DNA of 38,404 nt, taken from NCBI GenBank assembly GCA_964448105.1, contig CAYUVK010000042.1, positions 1 to 38,404 of the forward strand, given 5' to 3'. The notes under the pieces were generated by a model. It ran no database searches, was not told the DNA's origin, and saw only the letters and a list, made by a program, of their open reading frames with translations. This document shows, piece after piece, positions 9,035-16,455 of this stretch. The position numbers and the translations under genes are program-made. The stretch is from CAVQBP01 sp964448105. Lineage in GTDB: Bacteria; Bacteroidota; Ignavibacteria; Ignavibacteriales; Ignavibacteriaceae. Numbering within the stretch: position 1 is the stretch's first letter; every line of letters starts with the position of its first letter.

Positions 9035-9139
9035 TTAAATAGGCTGTGTCCCTTCTGTATGATTACACATCATCATACAACAATGACACATCGCCATAAA
9101 GTTTAGTTTCCTTGTAATATATTTAAGTTCTTTTTTCAT
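9035..9139 (-). CDS. Cys/Met-rich 34-residue leader peptide upstream of the SAM riboswitch
   Basis: A short frame, ATG at 9139 to TAA at 9035. It starts MKKELKYITRKLNFMAMC, then has the dense run MCHCCMMMC at residues 17-25 and ends EGTQPI. Nine of the eleven residues from 15 to 25 are Met or Cys. It is basic at the N-terminus and then loaded with the two sulfur amino acids whose synthesis the downstream genes serve. A sigma70-like promoter ends about 8 bases before the ATG, so the mRNA would be nearly leaderless; no Shine-Dalgarno is visible. An intrinsic terminator follows the stop. A role as an attenuator leader peptide is inference; a small metal-binding Cys peptide is the main alternative. 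No database family was checked. Confidence 0.6.
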   Translation of the reverse strand: MKKELKYITRKLNFMAMCHCCMMMCNHTEGTQPI

Positions 9140-9147
9140 TGTGGATA

Positions 9148-9176
9148 AAGATAATTCTTTAAAGTTATTATGTCAA
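9148..9176 (-). promoter_or_regulatory. Sigma70-like promoter for the leader ORF and met operon
   Basis: On the minus strand TTGACA (9176-9171), a 17-base spacer and TATCTT (9153-9148). The predicted start is near 9141, immediately before the ATG at 9139. The transcript would run through the leader ORF, first terminator, SAM aptamer and second terminator into metY. Confidence 0.6.
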
Positions 9177-9211
9177 TATCAGGGGATACTTTTATCAAAA
9201 TATTTTTTTAT

Positions 9212-9670
9212 TCATGAATAAAAATATAAAATTTCTTCATTTTTATTCGGACCATTCACAAAACTTTTTAATATAAAAGAATGTTCTTTTAATTTTATTT
9301 CGGCAGTATAATTATCATTACCGCATAGTATAGCAGAAGATGATCTTAATAATTCATTTTTTACAGGTATTAGATTAAACAGAAAAAACGGGTTATTCTC
9401 ACCATATCTTAAGTGTTCCAAAGTTATCAAAGATTTATCTTCATTGTATCTCCATAAATAAATATTCTTAAACTGTATTTCCACATTTTTTTCATAAACA
9501 TAGCCCCACATTCCAAATTCAATAAATTTAATTGTTGTCGGAGTAATTATATTAACTTTTACTTTACCTTTACCGATACTGAAAATTTTTGAATTTTGTG
9601 TTTTGGAACACGCAGTAATATTTATTGTTTTAATCTCTTTTAAAAGTTCCCAAAATATTTTATCTAACAT
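9212..9670 (-). CDS. DUF6314-like protein
   Basis: A 152-residue cytoplasmic protein without signal peptide or membrane segment. The alternating beta-rich pattern and the second-half motifs fit the DUF6314 family as I know it: an aromatic WRY near residue 89, HLRYGENNPFF, then ILCGNDNYTAEI and VNGPNKNEEILYFY. These resemble the family's CGxDxY and V-x-GPxKxY signatures. Biochemical function is unknown; the fold is thought to be a small beta-barrel. It sits alone upstream of the met leader on the same strand, and its stop is about 36 bp upstream of the predicted met promoter. It shows no obvious functional link to methionine. The family call is moderate. Confidence 0.6.
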   Translation of the reverse strand: MLDKIFWELLKEIKTINITACSKTQNSKIFSIGKGKVKVNIITPTTIKFIEFGMWGYVYEKNVEIQFKNIYLWRYNEDKSLITLEHLRYGENNPFFLFNLIPVKNELLRSSSAILCGNDNYTAEIKLKEHSFILKSFVNGPNKNEEILYFYS

Positions 9671-9884
9671 ATAAATAAGTTTTTAGAAAATTTTATATTT
9701 AATTTTGTAACAAAAGAATTTCTTTGCTGTGATTAATCTTCGTTTTCTTAAAATAATTATTGTGCAGACCAGTACATATCAATTAGAAAATTGTTACTAG
9801 AATAGATAATAATTTGACCATAATAATGTCTTACTCTTATTTACCAGTTTATCACATTTAATTAAGAACCAAAGGAATTAATTT

Positions 9885-10421
9885 ATGCCTGGAGAAAAGA
9901 TTGATGAACGTTATCCTATCGGAAAATTTGTTTATGAGAAGAAAGCTGATGATACACAAAGGAAAATATTTATTTCAGAAATTGAATTGGCCCCAAGTAA
10001 TCTAAAAGAAGCAATTAAAGGATTATCAGAAAAACAACTCGATACTCCTTATAGAGAAGGAGGATGGACTGTAAGACAAGTTGTTCATCATCTTCCCGAC
10101 AGCCACATAAATGCTTTTGTTCGTTTCAAATTAGCGCTAACCGAAGACAATCCTACAGTTAAGACTTACGATGAAAAGAAATGGGCTGAATTAAAAGATT
10201 ATTCGCAAACACCAATAGATGTTTCCTTGAATTTATTTCAAACACTCCATAAAAGATGGAGCATTTTAATAAAATCAATGAGACCGGAAGATTTTAAAAA
10301 ATCTTATATCCATCCAGAATTAGGAAAAGTTGAGCTGGATTGGGTGCTTGCACAATATGCGTGGCATGGAAAACATCACATAGCACATATTATTTATTTA
10401 CGTAAAAAGAAAGGATGGTAA
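9885..10421 (+). CDS. DinB/YfiT-family putative metal-dependent protein (bacillithiol-transferase-like)
   Basis: A 178-residue four-helix-bundle protein of the DinB_2/YfiT branch. The opening DERYPIGKFVYEKKAD and the core GGWTVRQVVHHLPDSHINAF match that branch well. The predicted metal triad is His68 or His69, His161 and His165 (WHGKHHIAH), all present. Relatives are nickel/zinc proteins, some of which move thiol cofactors onto electrophiles for detoxification; the substrate here is unknown. It is a single gene with AAAGGAA about 10 bases before the ATG. No partner gene for low-molecular-weight thiol synthesis is in the window. Confidence 0.85.
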   Translation: MPGEKIDERYPIGKFVYEKKADDTQRKIFISEIELAPSNLKEAIKGLSEKQLDTPYREGGWTVRQVVHHLPDSHINAFVRFKLALTEDNPTVKTYDEKKWAELKDYSQTPIDVSLNLFQTLHKRWSILIKSMRPEDFKKSYIHPELGKVELDWVLAQYAWHGKHHIAHIIYLRKKKGW

Positions 10422-10530
10422 AAAAGTTATTACGAATTTTCCTGTTTACATTTTTTTATTTGATTATTAGAATTAATAAAATTAAGTTTTAATAAACCAA
10501 ATCATTTAATAAACACTTCAGGTTATAGAC

Positions 10531-11544
10531 ATGAAAACTAAAGTCTTTATTTTTTCCGTTATTTTTTTTATTTCTTTGATTGATCTTAATGCTCAACAGA
10601 TTTTAAAAAAAGGGGGCAATTACAATTATATTATTTTAGATGACGGTACAAACATTACCATTGTAGACAGAAACTTTAACACGATTGGACAAATGCTTAA
10701 TGCTGTTAATGTTATGAATTATATCCCGGTTCAAAATTTTATAGTCATGAAAGAGAAAAACGGCTATCTTGTTAGTTATGACAGTACAATGAAAGAATTA
10801 GGTAGAAAGGGGATACCTCCTAATTTTAATGATAATAATTATAAAGTAACTGATAATTACATACTGGTTGTTGAGAATAACAATATTGAAACATATGATA
10901 AAAATTTTAAAATTCTTGGCAGTTTCTCATTAACACCGCAGGTAAAAAAATACTGGGCTACAGATAATTATGTTTTAATTATGGATGATATGACCATTGC
11001 AGCTTATGATAAATATTTCCAAAAATTGAATGACAGGCTGGCTAACCAGTATTTGAAAGAAGTAGTAACCCCTGATAATTATATTGTTACAAAGGAAGTA
11101 AATTTAACTGATACGGGGATACCTGTAAACCCAAATGAAGAAGACGATTCTTACTATATTTTCGATACAAAGTTTAATCAGCTCGGGAGAAAACAAATTA
11201 CAACTAATTTGGAAAAAGAATTTTTTACGAATGATTACATTTTAACAAAAGAAGGCACTCACCTTTATACTTATGACACGAGATTCAATAAAATCGGTGA
11301 TAAGTATATTAGGTCGGATCTTAACGAATATATTCCTGCTGATGGTTATATAATTACAAAAGAAGGAGATAATCTTTATACATACAATCCCCATTTTTTA
11401 AAAATGGGCGAATATCGTATTGAATCGGGTATTCAGGAATGTGATGCCGCAAAAGATTATATACTTATAAAAACCAAAGATTACGATTATACCTTTGATA
11501 CTAAATTTAATAGTATCGGTAAAATAAAAGTTCAGAATAATTAA
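10531..11544 (+). CDS. Secreted protein built of about eight propeller-like repeats, function unknown
   Basis: 337 residues with a clear Sec signal peptide (about 1-21, ending LNAQQ). The mature part is made almost wholly of short repeats of about 36-45 residues. Their pattern is D-NYI-l-KEG-n-LYTYD-xx-FNkiG-x, for example TNDYILTKEGTHLYTYDTRF and GYIITKEGDNLYTYNPHF. Around eight copies can be counted, which fits a beta-propeller or similar closed repeat fold. There is no catalytic motif, lipobox or T9SS tail, so a soluble periplasmic place is likely. I do not recognise a named family. It is followed by a strong bidirectional terminator and converges on the DUF4142 lipoprotein gene. Confidence 0.75.
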   Translation: MKTKVFIFSVIFFISLIDLNAQQILKKGGNYNYIILDDGTNITIVDRNFNTIGQMLNAVNVMNYIPVQNFIVMKEKNGYLVSYDSTMKELGRKGIPPNFNDNNYKVTDNYILVVENNNIETYDKNFKILGSFSLTPQVKKYWATDNYVLIMDDMTIAAYDKYFQKLNDRLANQYLKEVVTPDNYIVTKEVNLTDTGIPVNPNEEDDSYYIFDTKFNQLGRKQITTNLEKEFFTNDYILTKEGTHLYTYDTRFNKIGDKYIRSDLNEYIPADGYIITKEGDNLYTYNPHFLKMGEYRIESGIQECDAAKDYILIKTKDYDYTFDTKFNSIGKIKVQNN

Positions 11545-11550
11545 TACATT

Positions 11551-11588
11551 AAAATAGCCGACGTTGAAGTTCATGCCGGCTATTTTTT
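11551..11588. terminator. Bidirectional intrinsic terminator between convergent genes
   Basis: AATAGCCG (11553-11560) pairs with CGGCTATT (11577-11584). T-tracts follow on the plus strand (TATTTTTTG) and A-tracts lie on the other side, so it can serve both the repeat protein gene and the DUF4142 gene. Confidence 0.85.
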
Positions 11589-11593
11589 GTTCA

Positions 11594-12148
11594 CTATTTC
11601 ATTGTTTTTTGTATATCTTCAATTCGATCAAGATGTTTTTGTAAAACAGGTAATGTATTGGATGCCCATTCTCTAACTTCGGATGAGTAAGCATTTTGCA
11701 CTTCATCTTTAAATTTTGCTATATCATTAGTATGATCCTTGACCATTAAAGGAACATATTCTTTGTCAAATTTTCTACCGGATAATTTAGACATATTGTT
11801 AATTATTTCCTGATTATCTTTACTTAAAGTATCCGTAAGGGTTATATTATGTTGCTGTGCAAGATTTCTTAGCGTATCATTAACATTTGAATGATCCGTG
11901 ACCATCATTTTACCAAAATCTTTAACATCTTTTGAATGAGCCTTTTCTTCTGCTATCTTTCCTAATTGAACTTCAAACATACCGCCTTGAGCAGCTTCAT
12001 TTAAGAAATTCATATCTAGTGAAATTTTACTGGTATCTTTGTTCATGGTTGTATCAGTCATTGAATTGCCTGGCTGTTGATTTTTATTCTGACAGGCCAC
12101 TAAAAGAACCGATAAAAATATTGCTATAAAAAAAACTATCCTTTTCAT
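11594..12148 (-). CDS. DUF4142 lipoprotein
   Basis: Predicted lipoprotein of 184 residues. MKRIVFFIAIFLSVLLVACQ gives a lipobox with Cys19. A polar linker is followed by a helical DUF4142 domain (ferritin-like bundle): FLNEAAQGGMFEVQLGKIA, KDFGKMMVTDHSNVNDTL and LVKDHTNDIAKF are its typical His-containing helices. Function is unknown; members are exported and common in Bacteroidota and Proteobacteria. I start at 12148, with AAGGAAGGA 6-8 bases upstream. A longer frame to 12229 adds 27 residues in front of the signal peptide and is unlikely. Confidence 0.88.
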   Translation of the reverse strand: MKRIVFFIAIFLSVLLVACQNKNQQPGNSMTDTTMNKDTSKISLDMNFLNEAAQGGMFEVQLGKIAEEKAHSKDVKDFGKMMVTDHSNVNDTLRNLAQQHNITLTDTLSKDNQEIINNMSKLSGRKFDKEYVPLMVKDHTNDIAKFKDEVQNAYSSEVREWASNTLPVLQKHLDRIEDIQKTMK

Positions 12149-12432
12149 AGTGATCCTTCCTTTGATATAATAAAAATAATCTGTAAAAATATAATTATTA
12201 ATAATGCTTCGTTTAATGTTATTTGTCACTATTATTTTTTTAAAAGAAAAAAGTGAAAAATAACACAGATGAAATTTGATTTTGATTATCCATTTATTTT
12301 TGAATTTAACTGTTGGGGTTACTTCACGACAGATTTAATAACAATATGATTGGTTTAAAAGGTTTGAGTAATTAATTCAAATGTTCTTGAGCCATTATCA
12401 ATACTTAACTGTCTTACTAAGATTATGGAATA

Positions 12433-12465
12433 AACCCGGTGAGAGTGAATCCTAATCACCGGGTT
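12433..12465 (-). terminator. Terminator-like hairpin after amt1
   Basis: AACCCGGTGA (12433-12442) pairs perfectly with TCACCGGGTT (12456-12465), 11 bp past the amt1 stop. The tail on the minus strand is TTATTCC, a weak U-run, but position and stem strength fit the end of the ammonium operon. Confidence 0.65.
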
Positions 12466-12475
12466 ATAGAAAATA

Positions 12476-13774
12476 TTAATTATATGATACTGCTTTTTCG
12501 AAATCAGGATATGCTTCCAATCCATGTTCTCCCATATCCAGTCCTTCCAATTCTTCTGATTCTGATACTCTTATCCCCATTGTCTTTTTCAAAATTGACC
12601 AAACCAGAAAAGAAATTGCAAAAGTAAACGCACCAACCGTAATTACTCCAATAAGCTGATGCAATAAAAGACTAAACCCGCCGCCGAAAAATAATCCATT
12701 GCCTGTTGTTCCGGGCATAAAACTGTCTTCGGCAAAAAAACCTAATGCAAGAGTACCGAAAATTCCATTAACCAAATGAACAGCTAATGCACCAACCGGA
12801 TCATCAATTTTTATTCTATCAAAACCTATAACGGCAAAAACCACTAAAATTCCGGCAATAGCTCCGATTATTAGTGCACTTCCGACACTTACATAAGCGC
12901 ATGGCGCTGTAATGGCAACTAATCCGGCTAAGCAGCCATTAATAGTCATACTTAAATCCGGTTTACCAAGTACTATCCAGGCAATCCCTGTTGATGTTAA
13001 TATTCCGGCAATTGCCGCACTATTTGTAGTTATACAAATTCGTGCAATGCTTTCCGGATCTGCTGCCATTGTGCTTCCGGGATTAAATCCAAACCAGCCA
13101 AGCCAAAGGACCAATGCACCCAATGTTGCCGAAGTCATGTTATGACCTGGAATAGGGAATATTTTACCATCTCTAAATTTTCCGATTCTGGGCCCAAGAA
13201 TAATTACTCCGGCTAATGCTGCCCATCCGCCTACTGAATGAACCACCGTTGATCCAGCGAAATCAAAAAAGCCTAAATTAGCCAGCCAGCCTCCGCCCCA
13301 AATCCAATGTCCAGTTGTGGGATACATAATCGCAACGAGTACAAATGAAAAAATAATGAAAGATAAATATTTAATTCTTTCGGCAACTGCCCCGGAAACT
13401 ATTGTAGCAGCCGTTCCTGCAAACACAAGCTGGAAAAAAAACTTTGCAAGAAGTGGAACTGTAGCCCAACTTATAGCTGAATAAACTCCTGAATAATTAT
13501 TACCTGTAGCGGGGCTATTATCTGCACCACCTAAAGAAAATAAACCGTGCAAACCGATAATATCATTTCCATTGCCAAACATTAATCCCCAGCCAATTAT
13601 CCAAAATGCGAGAGATGAAATTGCAAAAACAATGAAGTTTTTAGATAAAATATTTACGGCATTTTTACTACGTGCAAATCCGGATTCGACCATTGCAAAT
13701 CCAAGATTCATAAAGAATACAAGCATTGCAGTAAAAAGAACCCAAATTGTATCCATTACTATTTTATATTCCAT
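12476..13774 (-). CDS. amt: Ammonium transporter (Amt family), copy 1
   Basis: Inner-membrane ammonium channel of 432 residues with 11 expected membrane spans and no cleaved signal peptide (opens MEYKIVMDTIWVLFTAML). Landmarks include GFAMVESGFARSKN, AATIVSGAVAERIKYL, the twin pore histidines in STVVHSVGG and DPVGALAVHLVNG, and GWFGFNPGSTMAADP. It lies 45 bp after glnK1 on the same strand; the GlnK-Amt pair is the classic arrangement in which the PII trimer plugs the channel when nitrogen is ample. It is the last gene of the nitrogen island, ahead of a hairpin at 12433-12465. It is clearly diverged from amt2 (14842-16404). Confidence 0.95.
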   Translation of the reverse strand: MEYKIVMDTIWVLFTAMLVFFMNLGFAMVESGFARSKNAVNILSKNFIVFAISSLAFWIIGWGLMFGNGNDIIGLHGLFSLGGADNSPATGNNYSGVYSAISWATVPLLAKFFFQLVFAGTAATIVSGAVAERIKYLSFIIFSFVLVAIMYPTTGHWIWGGGWLANLGFFDFAGSTVVHSVGGWAALAGVIILGPRIGKFRDGKIFPIPGHNMTSATLGALVLWLGWFGFNPGSTMAADPESIARICITTNSAAIAGILTSTGIAWIVLGKPDLSMTINGCLAGLVAITAPCAYVSVGSALIIGAIAGILVVFAVIGFDRIKIDDPVGALAVHLVNGIFGTLALGFFAEDSFMPGTTGNGLFFGGGFSLLLHQLIGVITVGAFTFAISFLVWSILKKTMGIRVSESEELEGLDMGEHGLEAYPDFEKAVSYN

Positions 13775-13819
13775 TTTTATTTTCCCTTTATTTTTTTTGA
13801 AATGCTAATTTTTGATGAA

Positions 13820-14158
13820 TTAAAGAGCTCCTTCACCCGATTCTTCAGTTCGAATTCGAATTATGTCTTCCATGGGAATGATAAATATTTTACCGTCACC
13901 GACTTCACCTGTTTTGGCTTTTGATATAATTATTTCTAGAGCTTTTTCTGCATTACTGTCGCTACAAATCAATTCCAGCTTAATTTTCGGCACAAATTCT
14001 ATCTGGTATTCTGAACCGCGGTATATTTCTTTATGACCTTTCTGTCTTCCATAGCCTCTAACTTCAGAAACAGTAAGCCCGGTAAAACCTTTTTCCTGAA
14101 GAGCATTATGGATTTCTTCAAGTTTGTGAGGACGTACAATTGCTTCGATTTTTTTCAT
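13820..14158 (-). CDS. glnK: PII nitrogen regulatory protein, copy 1
   Basis: A trimeric signal protein of 112 residues that senses ATP/ADP and 2-oxoglutarate and controls Amt. It opens MKKIEAIVRPHKLEEIH. The T-loop RGYGRQKGHKEIYRGSEY carries Tyr51 (the classical uridylylation site) and Tyr46, followed by the B-loop KTGEVGDGKIF and C-loop IRIRTEESGEGAL. All ligand-binding motifs are intact. It lies directly upstream of amt1. The 275-bp gap before it (14159-14433) holds only small imperfect hairpins and no sigma54-type site that I could see. ATG at 14158 with GGGAGAAGA upstream fixes the start. Confidence 0.96.
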   Translation of the reverse strand: MKKIEAIVRPHKLEEIHNALQEKGFTGLTVSEVRGYGRQKGHKEIYRGSEYQIEFVPKIKLELICSDSNAEKALEIIISKAKTGEVGDGKIFIIPMEDIIRIRTEESGEGAL

Positions 14159-14433
14159 GAATCTTCTCCCTAAATTTATTAATAAATGTACTTATTTTAT
14201 TAAATATTTTTAAAATTATGAATGAAAAATTAAATAGATAAGGAAAGATATGATAAATATATAATAATCTAAGGTAATATACAAAAAATTATTAATAAAT
14301 CTTAATAATTGAAAAATAAAGACGGCAAACGGAGTTCTTTAGATTAAAAGAATGTCTACCGCCTCTCTGAGGAGAATACAAGTGTGTAGAGTTACTACAA
14401 CTAATTCATATTTTTTTAATTAGCATAAAGTTT

Positions 14434-14763
14434 TCAACCGCGATATATAGTACGGTTACGAAGCTGTTTTACAAATGTCCAGCCATATCCTAATATTATT
14501 CCGGCAGATAAAATCCATTGAATATTTCCCTGGAAGAACATTGGTATTGCAAATTGAATAACTACTAATATTATAAGCAGCATTGCAATACGGCCCATTG
14601 AACCAGGCATTAAAAAAAATCCGTTTTTTAATTTTCCACTCTCGTATTTTTTTTTATTCCTAATTAGTGCAGCATTTTGGATTGTACCGAACCAGAAACC
14701 TATTACATATCCTACAATTATGGCTGTTAATGAAATAAAAATCATAATCATCGATTTATCCAT
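14434..14763 (-). CDS. Small inner-membrane protein of unknown function in the ammonium island
   Basis: About 109 residues with three hydrophobic spans (roughly 3-24, 54-75 and 80-98), separated by a basic loop (RNKKKYESGKLKNG). It ends KQLRNRTIYRG. I do not recognise the family. It lies 78 bp downstream of amt2 on the same strand and 275 bp before glnK1, so it is probably the last gene of a glnK2-porin-amt2 operon. ATG 14763 is preferred (AAGGAAA about 8 bases upstream) over a TTG two codons earlier. A role as an Amt accessory protein is guesswork from position. Confidence 0.7.
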   Translation of the reverse strand: MDKSMIMIFISLTAIIVGYVIGFWFGTIQNAALIRNKKKYESGKLKNGFFLMPGSMGRIAMLLIILVVIQFAIPMFFQGNIQWILSAGIILGYGWTFVKQLRNRTIYRG

Positions 14764-14841
14764 AACCAATTTCCTTTCAATATTAAAATTTTTGCCATGT
14801 GAATAATCTTATCTCATAGCTTTTTAAATTAAATCTTATGC

Positions 14842-16404
14842 TCATTTGGGATGAGTAGTTTCAGCTAATTTATCCATCTCGAACCCGTTATAACCTAAAA
14901 TGCCCATTTCAGGGATGTCGAGCCCATCAATTTCAGTTGCAAGTTCAACTCGATTACCAACAAGAACATCTGCAATTTTATATACTATGTATGCCAGAAC
15001 AGAAAGGGTAACGAAGCAGGTTATAACACCAATCAATTCGGCCCAGAACTGATTCATCCCTGCTCCATAGAATAATCCTCTAATAGTTCCCGGGACGCCA
15101 TTCCATCCGTCACCATAAGTTCCATCTGCAAATAATCCAATTGAAAGACATCCCCAAGCACCGTTTACACCATGTACAGAAATAGCACCAACAGGATCAT
15201 CAATTCCACGTTTATCAAAGAAGAATACAGATTCTACTACTAGAACTCCAGCTATTAAACCGATCCATGCTGCACCCCCAGCACTTACAAAAGCAGAAGG
15301 AGCAGTAATAGCTACAAGTCCTGCCAGCATACCATTAGCCATCATTGATGGATCCGGTTTTTTTGTACGGAACCACCACATCCATAAAGTAGCAGCCAAT
15401 GCACCGGTTGCACTAGCGATCATTGTATTTACAGCCACAACACTTATGCGCAAATCCGTACCGGCAAGAGTTGAACCTGGGTTGAAACCAAACCAACCAA
15501 AAGCAAGAATAAAGGTACCAATGATTGCCATAGGAATACTATGAGGCTGAACCGGGTTAACACTTCCGTCTTTATTGTATTTACCATGACGAGGTCCTAA
15601 TAACCATGCATAAATTAAACCGATGACGCCTCCTTGCATATGAACCACTGATGAGCCGGCAAAATCAACATGACCATGCCCAAGACCAAAGTTTACGCCT
15701 AGTTGAGCAAGCCAACCACCGCCCCACACCCAATTACCGAAAATAGGATACATTATTGAACCTATAAATACCCCGTATATCATGAATGCAGAATACTTCC
15801 AGCGCTCAGCTGCGGCACCGGTTGGAATGGTTGCAGTTGTGTCCATAAATACCATTTGAAAAAGAAATAGAGTAAAGACTGCTACATCATAGCCGGATCC
15901 CTGTAATAAGAAACCGCTCCAGCCGATTAATCCAAAGGGTTTTCCAAAAAGGTTTAGTGTAATCTCATTGCTTAATCCCGCGTAACCTCCCATCGTACCA
16001 ATAGCGCCAAGTCCACCAAACATGAAAGCAAATCCACATACGTAAAATCCAAGCATTCCCAAAGGATATATCATAAAATTCATTGCCATCGTATGAGCTA
16101 CGTTCTTTGCACGTGTCAGACCAGCCTCAACCATTGCAAAACCAGCTTGCATAAACATTACAAGGAAACCTGTAATAAGAGTCCACATAAAATTAATAGC
16201 AACATGATTATGACCTGCGGCATCACCGATTTCTGAAATAGTAGGCGAGCCAGGTTTTGCTGCCGGTACATCTGCTATGGTTCCCGTTTTAGTTCCACCG
16301 GGATCCGGTGATTGGGCATATGTATCTTTCGGCATAAGTATAGTTAGCAGAGTAATAATCATAAAGACATATAATAAAGTATTTATGAACTTAGACCTAG
16401 TCAT
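14842..16404 (-). CDS. amt: Ammonium transporter (Amt family) with cleavable signal peptide, copy 2
   Basis: 520-residue Amt channel. Unlike copy 1 it begins with a signal-like segment ending DTYAQS and a Pro/Gly-rich spacer before the first span (INFMWTLITGFLVMFMQAGF), as in many Amt proteins with cleaved signals. Pore histidines lie in SSVVHMQGG and DPVGAISVHGVNG; the periplasmic vestibule Asp is in MVFMDTTATIPTGAAAERW. GWFGFNPGSTLAGTD is conserved. The order glnK2-porin-amt2 is tight (51 bp from the porin), indicating one operon. ATG 16404 is chosen because AAAGGAG lies 5-6 bases before it; a GTG two codons upstream overlaps that site. Confidence 0.95.
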   Translation of the reverse strand: MTRSKFINTLLYVFMIITLLTILMPKDTYAQSPDPGGTKTGTIADVPAAKPGSPTISEIGDAAGHNHVAINFMWTLITGFLVMFMQAGFAMVEAGLTRAKNVAHTMAMNFMIYPLGMLGFYVCGFAFMFGGLGAIGTMGGYAGLSNEITLNLFGKPFGLIGWSGFLLQGSGYDVAVFTLFLFQMVFMDTTATIPTGAAAERWKYSAFMIYGVFIGSIMYPIFGNWVWGGGWLAQLGVNFGLGHGHVDFAGSSVVHMQGGVIGLIYAWLLGPRHGKYNKDGSVNPVQPHSIPMAIIGTFILAFGWFGFNPGSTLAGTDLRISVVAVNTMIASATGALAATLWMWWFRTKKPDPSMMANGMLAGLVAITAPSAFVSAGGAAWIGLIAGVLVVESVFFFDKRGIDDPVGAISVHGVNGAWGCLSIGLFADGTYGDGWNGVPGTIRGLFYGAGMNQFWAELIGVITCFVTLSVLAYIVYKIADVLVGNRVELATEIDGLDIPEMGILGYNGFEMDKLAETTHPK

Positions 16405-16455
16405 TTTCACTCCTTTTGTTTATTAAAAATAATAGGTATTGATTTCGAATTTTAG

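Noticed and set aside
14159..14433. Possible riboswitch or small RNA upstream of glnK1
   Set aside because: Only small imperfect hairpins (for example TGTAG-AGTTA-CTACA near 14385-14399); no match to a known class.
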